From Dendrophyllia cribrosa (Eukaryota > Cnidaria > Anthozoa > Scleractinia > Dendrophylliidae), in contig JAJLRJ010000007.1 of the NCBI GenBank assembly GCA_024195265.1, positions 29,107,725 through 29,171,724 on the forward strand: a stretch of DNA of 64,000 nucleotides, read 5' to 3'. Of the stretch, positions 49,324 through 62,700 are shown piece by piece. A program made the translations under genes and the position numbers. The notes below the pieces were generated by a model. The model was not told the origin of the DNA. It worked only from the letters and a program-made list of their open reading frames with translations, and did no database searches. Within the stretch, counting starts at the first letter, position 1; each line of letters opens with the position of its first letter.

Positions 49324-49587
49324 CCGTACTACGGGTATTTAAACGGTAATTAAATGTTTCAAACATACTGGTCTTTGTAACAGGAATTTTGGTTTCTTTA
49401 CCAACTTTATACAACAGCAAACAATCTGTTGGCCGAACAGCTCACGATATGAACCGCTGATATCAAATAAAGAAACCTGTATAACAGACTTTTCGAACAA
49501 CGACCAGTCGATGATTTGTAATGGAAAAATATAGACGGCAAGACTGATCCTAACGGCAAGAAGAAAACGATAAGAAGCAAATAAAGT

Positions 49588-49615
<28 letters not shown>

Positions 49616-49618
<3 letters not shown>

Positions 49619-49806
49619 TCGAACCTGTATTAAGCGGCACCGTTTTAAACGGTCAGCCTCTATTAAATAAGCGGTCACTTAACAAATCCCCGGAATTAAA
49701 TCGTTCCCCATATTTACTGTAAACTTGACCTCTTTTTAGCGGTCATCTCTATTAAGCGGCCAGTTGGTTATTCCCCGAGGGTGACCGCTTAATAGAGGTT
49801 TGACTG
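49616..49806. mobile_element. Tc1/mariner-type MITE after a TA microsatellite
   Basis: It begins CAGTCGAACCTGTATTAAGC and ends CTTAATAGAGGTTTGACTG, between TA at 49614-49615 and 49807-49808. A (TA)n run occupies about 49587-49613 immediately before it, as expected for a TA-targeting element. Confidence 0.8.
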
Positions 49807-49962
49807 TATACAAAGAAATGAGTAAATACGTTACAAGGTCGTTAAATATAAAAGTTTAAAAATATGAAATCCATGATTATGATAGGTTAAGATGATTTGT
49901 ACACTTACTAATCAATCATGAAACGTGTTGTCAAGACAGCTGGTGGGCCATTACACCTCGTT

Positions 49963-51399
49963 CAGGGTCTGGAAGGGTATTTTCGGGATCCGGGATTTGA
50001 CCAAAATACGGTGCGGGATTCGGGAAAACGAAAAATATCTTGACGGGAAACGGGATTTTACTGCTCCCCGGGAAGCGGGATTAGCCCAAATTTGCGCACG
50101 GGATGCGGGATTTTTTTGCCTGTCTGTCGGGAATTCAGAAAATCGTCACAAATATACGTTTTAGCGGAAAATGCGGATCAACCAGGCGAGCGTTAAGTGA
50201 TGCCTCCTTTCAAAAGAGTGTGCCTATTTTTAAAATAATTATCTAATAATGAAACTGTCAAGTAATCAACAGACGAGCAGACAGAAGACCCATTGTTTCA
50301 ACCGGATGCCAGGAAAACCATGCGATACCAGACTCGATGCTAATTGTTCTTTACAGTTTACATTTATCAGATTTATCACGATTTTTTGTAAATCTTGAAG
50401 GGATTGTTTTATCATTTCAACCTTTGGATATGGCAAATAGCGATGCCAGCTCTGCTCCCTTGAATAAGACAGTCAGAGTTTTGGTGTCATTCTTTCTTGC
50501 GGCCACAGACAAGGCTTCTAGCCGCGCCAGTAGTAACGCGGTGATCCACAAAGAAAAATTCAATGTTCCGCTACACGACGAACACAAAGAGCTGAACTGA
50601 TTCCTGAAGCACTTAAAAACCTTCACTGCGATAGATGAAATCGCAAAGAGTAAAGGCCTCGGAGTAAACCCCGAGGTCACGATTGCTAGGGTACAAAAGG
50701 CAGGCAGTGCTTAAGGAGAGACTAACACAACACCTACAGCTCTGCAATCGGAAGGTCAACTACTAAAATTGGAAAAAAAAAAAAAGCGTCTTCCCGTACG
50801 TGCGATGTCTAAGCAGGACCAGGATTCCATGCGCCAGTGGGTCAGAGAGCACGGCAAAGCCGTAAGACTGCTCTCGGTTCGTCAGAACAACACCAAGCAT
50901 GCAGCAGGAACTCTTCCTCTGAATATGTATAGGAAAGAGTTACCTGTTGGCGACCGAGTCATCGAAGAACCCAGTTCAGCTGATGATATCGGTGACCAGC
51001 TGTCAGAGTATGATTCTGACTCCAGCGAGGATGAAGACAGTGGCAGCCACGAAGAAGACGTCGTCGAGGCTGTTGCTGTAAACTTCCTATCAAGGACAGT
51101 GCGCACGCGTACAGGACGACCTATCACGCTGTCATATCGTGCTCTTTCGTCATACTGAGGTATGAAAAGCTATTTCTTTTTTGCAATGGCCTTACAACAC
51201 GCGTAAATTAAAAATATCAATCGAAAGGGCCAATCTGCATCTTACATTTATTAGCTTTTGCAGAAATTAGTCTTTTTCAATGTATTGTTTTTGAACAAAA
51301 AACGGGATCCGGGAAAGCGATGAAAAAAGCGCGAGATGCGGGATTTTCGTGAAAACGGAGCGGGAATGCGGGATCAGGACCCCCCCCTTCCAGACCCTG
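49963..51399 (+). mobile_element. TIR element with 6-bp target duplication and SAP-family gene remnant, copy 2
   Basis: A 1437 bp element. CTCGTT flanks it at 49957-49962 and 51400-51405. The ends are perfect 15-bp inverted repeats, CAGGGTCTGGAAGGG and CCCTTCCAGACCCTG. Subterminal repeats of the type CGGGATCCGGGATTT occur about six times at 49988-50135 and three times at 51302-51376, all in the same direction. It carries only the front and tail of the gene found in 17196-20544, so it is an internally deleted relative of that family. No transposase is seen. Confidence 0.85.
50425..51158 (+). pseudogene. Deleted copy of the SAP/propeller-element gene
   Basis: Residues from about 50431 read NSDASSAPLNKTVRVLVSFF and later KFNVPLHDEHKELN. 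A TGA then interrupts the frame at 50598, after which FLKHLKTFTAIDEIAKSKG continues to a stop near 50714. A further open part, 50769-51158, reads RQWVREHGKAVRLLSVRQNN and AAGTLPLNMY, then an acidic run (EYDSDSSEDEDSGSHEED) and a basic tail (RTRTGRPITLSYRALSSY). This part parallels 19540-19939 block by block. The SAP and propeller portions are missing. Confidence 0.7.
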
Positions 51400-51706
51400 C
51401 TCGTTGGGATTGTGTTTGAAAATCCACGGGTATCAACCGTGGCAAATTTATCTCGGGAAAGACTGCTCATTCACAGTTTATTTTTACTGCGGGAAAAGTT
51501 TTTTTTCTACAGCCAGCGACAAAACAACGATAATAACAACAAAAATAAAATTTACTTGTTACAAGATGAAATAAGTTAACAATTATCGAGGATCATAATA
51601 AGTATTAAATGAAATATTAATAATAACTTATATTTTAAATATTCCAATTTATCTATTTTTTATAGTCAAGAGAGTACAACAATGTATTGTCCTCAGGACA
51701 CTCCAT

Positions 51707-54607
51707 CTACACATCATCTTGACATGATTTACTTTTTGAACAGAACTGGTATAAGTAAGGCGAATCATAAAAGAAATGAGCTTGCGTCACGTGACAGATG
51801 ACGCGCCCAAGGATCAGACAGTTGCCATAATGCACCGCAGCTTGCCGATCAGCAGCAAGTCCAACTTCTTGTAACCAGTCCACTAGCCGATCCCCTCGAA
51901 AAACAGACTTGTATTTGCGCAGTCGGTATCTGAATGGAAATGAAGATTGAAGGTAAAATAAATCACTGCAAGTAAATTTCAAAATTGATAGAAGGTAAAT
52001 TGTTGGGAAATCACCTTCTTTAGTCTGAAAATGGTAAGGGTTTCAATAGGCGGGACGCACACCCCTAACAAACATCTCAATACAATGCACAGGTCATGCT
52101 CACATATATTCACACGCGCAATACAATAACATGAACACGTCTAACTTATGTTTTACTACCAAAAAAACACTGGCTAAATTCAAACATAAGAATCTAAGCA
52201 ATATGCCCTGGCCAATCGATGATTCCATGAAAGCAATGAGCAAACCTTTTGTCACTCCCAATCAACCCCTGACATCTTTGTTTGTGGTAGCGCTTAAACT
52301 GATCACAAAGGTGAACGACGTCAGGATCAAGGTCTTCAAGTTCTGGTAGAGTAATGACTTCCACGCCGTACCACAGTTTACGCCATCTGCACAAAATAAA
52401 ACAACACACATCAATGGAAGCCGAAGGTATTACAAAACAATACAGATGCAGTAGAATCTCTCTGTGCCATACACCTGGGGCCATACACCACTCTCGTAAG
52501 TGACCGCCAACACCTTCGCGTAAAATCTTTGGAGTTTTCCTTTGCTTTTTATCCTTGACTACACCGGAGAGAAAATCCAGTTACAATCCATCACTTTTCA
52601 AAACGAACTACTATAAAACAATGAATTTCCTATAGTCAGTGATGACTAAATCAATAGTGATAGCAATGTCACAAGATTCATTACAGTGATGTTCCGGCAA
52701 GAAAGAGTTTTAGGGGAATAAAGTGGCAATTAATGTTACCTGGCTAAGAACGGAATGATGATGAGTTGCCTCTCAAATCCAAAACAAGCAAAAACAACGA
52801 AAATCTGCAGTAAAAGAAAAACCAACAGTTCCTAAATAATGAGCAAACGTCATATTCATCATGTAGAGTGACACTTTAGAGACCGCAGAACTGACTTGAA
52901 AGAATGGAGGCAATGGGATTTGGAGAGACGGGATTTGGAGAGACCGGATTTTTCTGGAGGGAATCTATTTTTTTGCGATTCACAGCGAGTCGATTACAAA
53001 TGTGACCTTTGAAAACAATATTCTTTCAACCAAATTAACAGAAAACGCCTGGAAAAAATGGAAACAGTGGAAAGGTTTGGTCTGTTGATCAGTCGACCTC
53101 CACTTTACACACACCCACTTAATAAAAACAGGCGCACATATGCCAATTAAAGTAAGAATTTGGTCTGACCAATCAATGAAATCGATAGTTGATCAACCGA
53201 TAATAATTTATGCTAATTAATCGATTGTTATTGGCAATCAATGAAACCGGGAAAGTTTGACTTTTATTGTTATTTGTAGTTTAAACGGCCGGCCGTCTCC
53301 TTGCCCGTACCTTCCTGTGGGTGCCTCTAACAATAAATATAAACCCTTCAAATTAACGTAAAACATAACAATTGTTTTATATTTGGCCAAAAAAGAAAAT
53401 GTCTCCAGGTGAAGCCAGTTTTTTATGATTCAGTTTGATTATTTCCGAGTAAAGGGCAAAGAAGCTTACCTGTCCAAACACACAAAAAGTGTCAGCTATC
53501 CGCAAAGCAATGAAGATTCCTGACTGTGCGTCTTCTTTAAGAAGACACCATAAAGCAAGAAACAAGCCCTTCAAAGAAACAAGCATTCAATAAAAGGTTA
53601 CAACAATTTATAGCTATATCTAATCTACACTTAACAATTGATAGCTATATCTAATCTACACTTAACTTGAGCTTGGTAACAATTTTAAAATACGCCTTAT
53701 GCATTGTTACGTCACAAGTTCAAAATTCACCACCAAGCCTCTTTTGTACTTCACGTTGTTTTTGAGTGGGTAATCTTTTCAGCTTAATTTGCTCCTTTGA
53801 GCCGAATACATTGATGAGATTGTCACGGGTTTGCATTTCGAAAGCGTAATATCGAAAGAGTTGTAGAATAGTTAACTACACCATGAAACTGAATTTTACG
53901 TCAAAATTCAAAAAAAATATTTAGAAGCACACCTTCAATGACCTAACACAAGTCTTTTTTTCTTTTTACAGTACATAACAGTTAGTTGGCCAAACATGAT
54001 CCACCTGAATCTTGAAACAAATTTACTTACAACTATGATCATGAGCAACAGTATGAGGAGCATGGTCACGTGACGCCCCAGTTGGTGTTTCTTTCCTTGT
54101 AAATATTCATCCATGCTGAGATCCATTTCCACACTTTTATCTCCAAACATGGCTTCGACTTCTACAATGAAATAAAACTTGATATTTGTCTGAACCTTTT
54201 TGCTCGTAATGTCAGAGCAAACATTTTTTCCTGCTCTTCTTTTGTCTGACAGGTCAAAAAAAAAGGAAAGCTACGAGAGACAGGTGGCGAGCTAGACCAT
54301 ATATACTAGGTTTTTTTTCTTTCTTTCTTTCTTTTCTGGACTCATACAGTCCAGGGGGAATGGCACGAACGGGACACACGTGGGTCCCATGCAAGGTGCC
54401 ATCCCTTCCCAATCCCACAACCCGCAAGGTTGACCACACCACCGGGGTCTACGCCCCCTACTCTTTTCGAACAGTGATGTGGGATCTTTAACGTCCCACA
54501 AGAACAGATCAGAGAGTGCTGTGAGACGGGACCTACGGTTTATTCGTCCTTATCCGAGAAGACTAGAATGTCATACCATTTGCAGATGTAATTACAAAGG
54601 CAGCACA

Positions 54608-54646
<39 letters not shown>

Positions 54647-57600
54647 CCGAGGTTTGAACCAGCGACCTCCCGCTCAGCAGGCCGGAGCTCAACCGCTGAG
54701 CTAACCGGGCGGTTTATAAATGACACGTCTACTGCGTACGAGAAACACGTGGCGAGCTACTAGGTTTACAAATACTGCGTACGTGTAGGATCAGCAATGT
54801 CGAAAGCGTCATGTGTGGTGATCAATAAAGAAACATGAACCTAGCCTGGCATAGCTCGCCATGAGTCACGAGTTTCTCGTAGCTTCAGTGGTTTGAGTAT
54901 CAGACCGGTGTATGGAAGGCTCGATTGTTTTCTTTGTCTCCCGCTCGTGACTTGATGCTGTGAGATTCCTCGCTCTGAAGTGATGGTAGATGTAGGTAGA
55001 TGTAGGATGATGGCTGTTCGTGATCTCTTTTGTACCTTATATCTTTTTCCAGCGGAGACTTTTTCAAAGTTCGAGATGTTATTCTCAATCCTGTTCTCAA
55101 TTTAACAAAAATGATCCCCATTCACATTAGCTTTTGATCGTCGTAATTAGTTCGTGTGCTCGGATGTCCACATCTTTGACAACTTGGTCATAATCGGTGA
55201 TGACGAGAAACTTTTTTTACAATTTACCATCTTTCTTTATTTATTACTAGAAATAAATATATAATTTCACTCTCTGCCAAGTTACTGTAAGTTAAGGGAA
55301 AGTGGCCAGGTCACCTTAAGTTGTTATTCTTGATTGTACTGTTTACCAGGTCAGACCCATAAGAACACTGTAAGGATTCATTATATTAACTTACCAGTGC
55401 TTTGACATTCAGGATCCGTGTATCGGCGCCGTTTTGGTTTGTCGACCTTCTTTATAAGACAGGTTGACTCAGTCAGGTCTTCAATATTTACTACTTTAAT
55501 ACCACTGTCATCCTTGCAAGGTTCACACATACTAACAGATTCAGATGCTTGACAACATGCAGAGTTACGCTTTTCAGCAATTAATTGATCTTTCTCCAAA
55601 CAACGATTGCACCTGCAAACAAATTGTGTTTGAGATCAAATCTACATGTCAATCCATCTAATTCCTACTTCGTCTCTGAAGATGCACAGCTCTTGACATG
55701 ACCTCCACATGGCATACTGACCAAATACTTGTATTATCCGGGAGTCGCCAGTTTGTGAACTCCTTCGAATGACCGCTGAATACTAGCAGTAGGTGAAGGA
55801 ATAGTCTCCACCGACATTTCAAAATCCAAGAGGCCAATGTCTTGTGTTAATAGCTACATACAACTTCATTTTATTTATTAGATACAAGTGTTCTGCTACC
55901 AGCAAAGTTTAAACATTCTAGACGCATTGTTTATTCGTGGTGAAGAACAAGATTTCATGTTACTGTGGCCCGGTACATGTAACTATAAACTCAGTTATGC
56001 AATAAAACATTTTAATTGAAAATTTTGTGATTCGTATCAGTTTAAAGCGATTCGTATTTTTTCTGTCTGACTGATAATAAGGTTCAATTTGCAGTGTTTT
56101 GCAACATTAGTTGGAAAGGAATTAGTATCATAATTTGACACCAACCCATCAATACAAAGTCAATTTTATGGTCTGTTAATGGATCATTCTGCAGCATTTA
56201 TTGAAAAGATGAGAAAAAATGCAATGTGTTAAGCAACAACAGCTGAGATTTACCTGTCAAGTTCTTTGTTTTGCAATAAAGGATCCACCTGGCTACAGTC
56301 ACCTTGAACCTTGACGCACTGAGACTGCAAGCCCTGCGAACACTTACAGTACAGGTCACGGCGTTGAAGATACACCAATGAAACTATTATGATCACAGCA
56401 CAAAGGAAGAATACTGATGCAGAGACTATCATGGTTGGTGTCTGCAAAATAAACCACACATTTCAGCTGAGAGCTGTATCACCTTCTTTTCTGTTTCATG
56501 TGCTCATAATTTTGTCAGGAACTTTCAGCTCATTTTCTAACTTATGTTTTTTTTGCTTGAGCATTTTTTCTCAACCATTTTGTTTTCTTGACCAATCGGA
56601 TATATCCGAGAGAAAAACGTGTCGATGCCCATTGGAAATAAGGTGTCCTTACATATGAGGACATGCATGTAAATGTGTAAAAGTCTTTAAAAACAAAGGT
56701 ATCAAAAGGCAACAGTTTATTGGCTTGTACTTTAAGAATCCCAACAACAGACACAGGCAGTGCACAACAGGATTACGTTGCGTTCCCCTAGTTTTAAATG
56801 CAAAAGAAAGCTGAGGTTTCCAAAACAAGTTCAGCCGTTACTCAGTGTTTAAATCAGGTCTGCAGTCACCTACTAGAAAGCAATACATTTCCATATTGAT
56901 TCTAATTTTAGGAATATAGTAGGCAAGTGACGTTACCTCAATTATGATGTTGTATATGAACAAAGGAGTATACTTGTCTTCAACAGAAGAAGAATGCAGC
57001 AGTGCAATGGCAACCCCACAAGATACAACCGGCAATCTGCCATTAAAAACAATCACAAGATAATAATAATAATAATTTAAAAGCAAGTCACAAAAGTGTT
57101 GTAGTGGTTAGATCTGGTTACTATAGTGCATTGGAACCTCAACCTTCGAAGAAGGTCAGTGGTATGACACCTTAACTGGTCTCAGCTGCCATTGTGTTAG
57201 TCTCCAGCAGCTTCGAGCAGCTTGTTGCAGGCCATCTGGCTTGAAAAGATTGCCTTTAACAAAGATCATGCTTTCTAATCTTGTTTGTGACAGGAAATTG
57301 AGAAATCTGTTTACCCTATTTTATCATGCACTGTCGACTGTTTTGCATATTTTTTATACATGTATTTGTGGCTTTCGTTGGCCTCCTCTTGTTTGCCATT
57401 ATTTCCCCACTTGTGGATTATTGGTACTTTGGTGGTAACCAATTTAACACACTTTGAATCAGACACACACCTGGCTCAACCTTCTATACAGTCGAACCCC
57501 ACTTTACGGACACCCGCGCCGTTATTACTGACAGTTGTCTTGCTCCCAGCTGAATGCTTATACATTATCTTTAAAATTTACCTGCTTAAGACAGACACCC

Positions 57601-58954
57601 ATTATTACGGACAACAGACAGTTTTTCCCATCCCAATTAAAACAATCTGATACAAAATTAACCTCCTTAATACGGACTATCTGGCTAATTCATAGCGATA
57701 AAAATGTTCTCATATGCACCAAGTCAGTCACCTACACATATATCGACAGTTTGGTTGAAACAAAATTAAGAACGTTTGTCTAATTGTAATTGTTAGTGTC
57801 TTAGTGGGGTTTTTTGAGATGCAGTTATGTAATGTATTTTTCCTTTAAAACAATAAAACACTTAAATTACATCATCCATGTGAACCCCCTTAATATGGAC
57901 ACCCTGTTAACACGGACAGTTTCCATGGTCCCTTTGGGGACCTTATTAACAGGTTTTGACTGTATTTCATTTTGCTTGGTAAAAATGTTTTCTGTTTGTG
58001 AGACAAATGAATTAAGATATGCAAGATACAAAAGGGCTGAACAGTGTTGTACTCACCCACAGCCAAACAGACACATCCAGACTCTGAATTTCTTTACAGC
58101 TTCATCACCTTTACATCTGACAAGACATAAACACAATGCAACCATGGCTGTCCAACATCGAGATCCCCACAGACCAAACAAGAATAAAATGGACACAAAC
58201 ATGAGCCAGTACTGTGACTGACAAGGAATCTTGGACAGGATTGTTGACAGGCAAGTCAAGATCTAATAAAAACAAAATTAAACACACAGTTTACATACAT
58301 GTTGTAGTTCAATTTTATCCTTGGTTCAATTTTGATTTTCCTTTGTTTTATATTCACTATCATATATTAGCATAGAAAAGAACAATAGAAAATCAAAATT
58401 GAACTACAACATACACATATGAAGACAAGTCTAAATTGGCTTATAATTACAACCTACAAATTTCATTAGGGTCACAGCATTTTCAAACATGATTCACTAG
58501 ATATGATTAATGTGGCCATCATTGTATTGGGAGGTTATCAAACACACAACCATTTCACACCAAAAAAAAGTTGTCAGTTCAAAGCAGTATAAAAAGCAAT
58601 ATGTGTACCACATATTAATCAAAATTTCTGAAAAAATTTCATTTGTGCAAAAGGTTTACCAACAAAGACTTTATTTTTGTTGATTTTAAAAGCTAACCAA
58701 TAAAGAAAAAAAAAAGTCAGGCTGAATTTTATTTGCAGGCTAAAAAATAGTTTTGACATAATTATTTTGATAAACACCCAATTTAACAGAAAAATAGCTT
58801 TTTATTAATTTCGAAAAGGGCTTAACTTTGGCAGTTTATAAAATGCACCCCTAGATTAACTAACAAACAAAAAGAGAAGGTCAACAACAACATAACTTTT
58901 GGGGAATGTATATGATGGTGATGATGATGGTGATGATGATAATGGTGATGACAG

Positions 58955-58998
<44 letters not shown>

Positions 58999-59404
58999 GT
59001 GGTGGTGATGATGGTGATGATGATGATGATGATGATGATAATGGTGATGACAGTGATGATGATGATGATGATGATGATGATGGTGATGATGATGGTGATG
59101 ATGATGATGGTGATGATGATAATGGTGATGACAGTGATGATGGTGATGATGATGATGGTGATAATGATGGTGATGTTGGCAATGGTGGTTGTGTTGAAGA
59201 TGGTTGTCATGGTGATAGTGGCAATGAAAATAATGGGAGTGATAATATATAGGGATTTCTATTTCATTCATTCTATTTCATTTATTTATAAATACTTTGC
59301 ATTTATTTAATGAATCATACCTGACACAGAATCAAGCACATTGTATAATTATGTGGATAAATCTTATGACGCCTCCCAAGGAACAAGACAACAATAACCC
59401 ACAC
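51707..59404 (-). CDS. GPR155: GPR155/LYCHOS lysosomal cholesterol sensor, C-terminal ten exons
   Basis: Exons on the minus strand: 59404-59321, 58262-58057, 57036-56937, 56441-56254, 55612-55395, 54161-54031, 53568-53470, 52804-52740, 52386-52246 and 51929-51707. All have GT/AG borders and fitting phases, giving 484 residues and a stop. GPR155 (LYCHOS) is a lysosomal membrane protein with a transporter-like half, a GPCR-like half and a DEP domain; it signals sterol level to mTORC1. Seen here: several hydrophobic helices (for example MLLILLLMIIVVGLF, YWLMFVSILFLFGLW), a Cys-rich loop at about residues 165-225, FGFERQLIIIPF just before the tail, and a C-terminal DEP domain at about 395-478 with RGDRLVDWLQEVGLAADR. 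The transporter-like N-terminal half must lie beyond position 64000, past the LINE. The order and DEP position match the family well. Confidence 0.9.
53604..53666. repeat. Two tandem 31-bp units
   Basis: TAGCTATATCTAATCTACAC followed by TTAACAAT occurs twice in a row, in a GPR155 intron. Confidence 0.85.
54300..54715 (-). mobile_element. tRNA-derived SINE, about 410 bp
   Basis: On the minus strand it starts near 54712 with a tRNA-like head: box A TTAGCTCAGCGGTTGAG and box B GGTTCAAACC. An unrelated body containing GGGACGTTAAAGATCCCAC follows, and it ends in an (AAAG)n tail at 54312-54337. It lies in the GPR155 intron between the exons at 54161 and 55395. Confidence 0.8.
57489..57962. mobile_element. 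Tc1/mariner-type MITE, 474 bp
   Basis: It begins CAGTCGAACCCCACTTTACG and ends AACAGGTTTTGACTG, flanked by TA at 57487-57488 and 57963-57964. Inside, GGACA and TACGGAC words repeat. It is intronic in GPR155. Confidence 0.8.
58913..59172. repeat. (GAT)n microsatellite
   Basis: About 260 bp of GAT triplets with regular GGT and GACA variants. It gives long low-complexity open frames on both strands (poly-Asp, poly-His, poly-Met). None is a gene. Confidence 0.95.
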
Positions 59405-59738
59405 CTATGGAAAAAAACGAATAGCAATTTCATGAAGTCTAGTCAACAATTATTTTTTTTTTTTTTTTTTTTTTTGCAGATGATTTTTTTTTTTTTATTT
59501 TTTTTATTTTTTTATTTATTTATACAAAACATTTACGTAACAAGCAGATTTAAAAGGTTACAATACAAAGGAATACATGACAAGATGTTACAACAATACA
59601 CTACACTAGACATTCCGAGACTGGGTTGGCATTGGCGATTTCAATTTTTGTTTATAGTCTGAAACTGCACTAATCATTTAGTAACTCTATATAGTAGTTA
59701 ACAATATATTTTAAATTATATAATACTTATGTTTTATT

Positions 59739-62700
59739 TTACAGAGGGGATTTTTCTAGATGAAATCTACAGTTTAATTTAACTACAAATTCCTCTAAAG
59801 ATAGGTTTTTCTGTGCTAGTTTTTGGGTATAGAGGTAATATTTAGCAAAGAGGAGAGTACAGTTTAAGTTATTGGTAATCAGGTCAGTCTTGGAGGTGGA
59901 GCTCGTGCCGAAGAGAATTTCCGTTGGGGATAAGGAGAAAGAGGTGCCATTTTCTTTGTTAAACCACTTAATAACTTCCAAGAAAAACTCTTTAGACCAG
60001 TGACAATTTGAAAAAGTGTGAATAATGGAATCATTTTCGCGACAGTAAATGCAAAGCATATCATTTTTAATACCAAATAAATGCAGTTCTCTTTTTGTAA
60101 CAACTATTCTGTGCAAAAGTTTGAAGTAAAATTCTCTCAGCTTGTTTTCTCTAGAAATATATTTTACACGACTAAAAAAAGAGTCAATCCGCACCATGTC
60201 TGGCTGTAAATCTCTCTCCCACTTTACGCTTGCCTTCAATACTTGCTTGTCCTTATTTATCAAAAGCCAGTAGTAATCCCTGTTTTTTAATTTAAGTAAA
60301 TTTATGGTAGTATCCCGAGACAGCTGAAACTCATATTCTGAAAGAAGAATAGTTTTATCTAGGCATTTTATCCTTGCCTTAATAATGAGGGTCTGAGGTA
60401 TTGCAGATACAACTTGCATGTATGTTAGGAAATTACAACTGAGTTTGTATTTTCGGATGAACTCAGCGTAAGGGAGAATTTTTCCATCCGCCTTCAACAG
60501 ATCGTGGATAAAAATAATATTACTACTGAACCAGCTCCGATAAAAGATAGTTTGACTGTTAATTCGAATTTCTTTGTTATTATATAGAATCAATTCCTGA
60601 TCGGATTCTGGATTATAAGATGCTTTAAGTTCAGAGAAATATAGTAAGATCTGCTTGTAGAAGTTCGGGAATTTTGCCTGCTCGAGGAACTTTTCATCAT
60701 AGTTACAGTGCAACAGGAATTTTAAGCCACCATATTTATCAAAATAATAGTTTGGTATAACCTTCCAGGATTCACTGCCCATTTGGTCGTTTATTAAAAA
60801 TCTCGAGATCCATGCCAATTTGAGTGATTTGGACATAGTTTCTATGCTAGGCGCACGTAGACCTCCATTGTCGTAGTCTTGAAACATGACTTTACGATTG
60901 ATTTTGTCTTTCTTGTTTTTCCATATAAATTTAAATATCATAGAATTAACATCTTGAATGCATTTTTTAGGGATATCAAGAATCGAAGTAGAATGAACCA
61001 GCTGCGAAATGCCAAGGCTTTTAGTTATAAGACATCTTCCAAATAGTGTAAGGTTTCGGGACTGCCAGATGCCATGAATAGTATCTATTTTTTGAATTTT
61101 TTCTTTAAAATTGTATTGGTCATTTTTTTTTTCATCATAGGATATAAATATCCCTAAGGCTCTTATCGGCTCTTTTGGCCATTTGAATCCGAAAGGTGTT
61201 TCTTTGCAATACCTCCAGGGTCCCAACCACATTGCTTTTGTTTTTGATGGATTTAGTCGCAAACCTGATAGGTCACCGAAGTCATTCAATCGTACAATAG
61301 CTCTTTGCACGGTGTTCGTGTCCTTGCAAAAGAGAGTGGTATCATCAGCGAATTGGCCTATTTTAAATTCTTTCCGAAAGATAGTTATACCATGTATTTC
61401 CTTGTCTTGTCTAATCTTACAAGCTAGTAACTCAACTGCAAGAATGAATAAATAGGGGGACAAAGGGCAGCCTTGCCTCACTCCTCTTGATAGCTTAAAG
61501 TAGTTGGTACAAAAGCCGTTGTTTAAAACTGCACTTTCTGAATTTTTGTAAAGAGTGGTTATCCATCGTTTGATATTATCACCAAAATTAAATACCGTAA
61601 TTGTCTTCTGGATGAAATCCCATTCAATAGTGTCAAACGCTTTACGAAAATCAAGTTGCAGAAGTAACCCCGGAATGTTTTGAAGTTTTGTTTGCTCAAG
61701 AATATCATTTATCTGCCTGACATTTTGACCTATATACCTCCCTTTTATGAAACCTGTTTGATCTGGATTAATTAAGAGCGTCAAAACTTTTTCTATTCTC
61801 CTGGCTACAATTTTGGACGCAATTTTGTAGTCCATATTAAGTAAAGTTATCGGTCGCCAGTTTGCGAGATCAGCTAGGTCTGAATCTTCCTTTGGGACTA
61901 GAGTAACTACACCTCGCTTTTGAGAGATTGACATTTCGCCTTCTTTAAATGCTGCGTTGAAACAATCGATTAAGTCTTGTCCCAACAAGTCAAAGAAACA
62001 GTTATAGAACTCCCAGGTAAATCCGTCATCTCCGGGAGATTTTCCACTTGCGAACGTCCGCAAAACATCACTACATTCCTTAAGAGTGATTTCTCCCAGT
62101 TCGTCTTGTTCCGTATTTTGGAGTTTCGGTATTTCAAGATTTCTGACAAAATTTTCAAATAATCTGCTTTTATCCTCTACATGGTTTGACGTATATAAAT
62201 CTCTATAAAAATTTTCAATTTCCAATAATATGTCTTCTTCTTTGGAAATGTTATCTCCATCTGGCCGTTTCAGTTCTTTAATTACTTTTCGGTTATAGTT
62301 TCGCTTTTCTAGATTAAAGAAATATTTTGTTGGTTTTTCACCTTGCTCAGTCCATCTAGCTTTAGAACGAAGAATTGAACCTTTTCCCTTGTTTTCATAT
62401 AAGAAATGAAGTTCCTGTTTTAATCGAGTATATTCCCGTTGCTGAGTTTCGCTTGTATCATCTACATCGACATTTTGAGAGAGGAGATTGTCGAGCTCCT
62501 CTAATCGGTCCCCTAGGTCTTGTTCCTTTATACGAAGCTTTTTTTGTTTGTTTTTGGAATAAGGGATTGTAAGCGCTCTTATTTCCATTTTGATAAGTTC
62601 CCACTTTAACCTTTTGTCTTCCACATCCGAGTATTTATTTATTATGTTAGGATAATTTTCTTTTATAAGTTTTTTATATTCTTCATCTTCTACAAGAGAA

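Noticed and set aside
54650..54715. Possible tRNA gene on the minus strand
   Set aside because: The tRNA-like head is joined to a SINE body with an (AAAG)n tail, so it is a SINE.
58822..59310. Long poly-His, poly-Ser, poly-Asp and poly-Met frames
   Set aside because: They are translations of the (GAT)n microsatellite in all frames.
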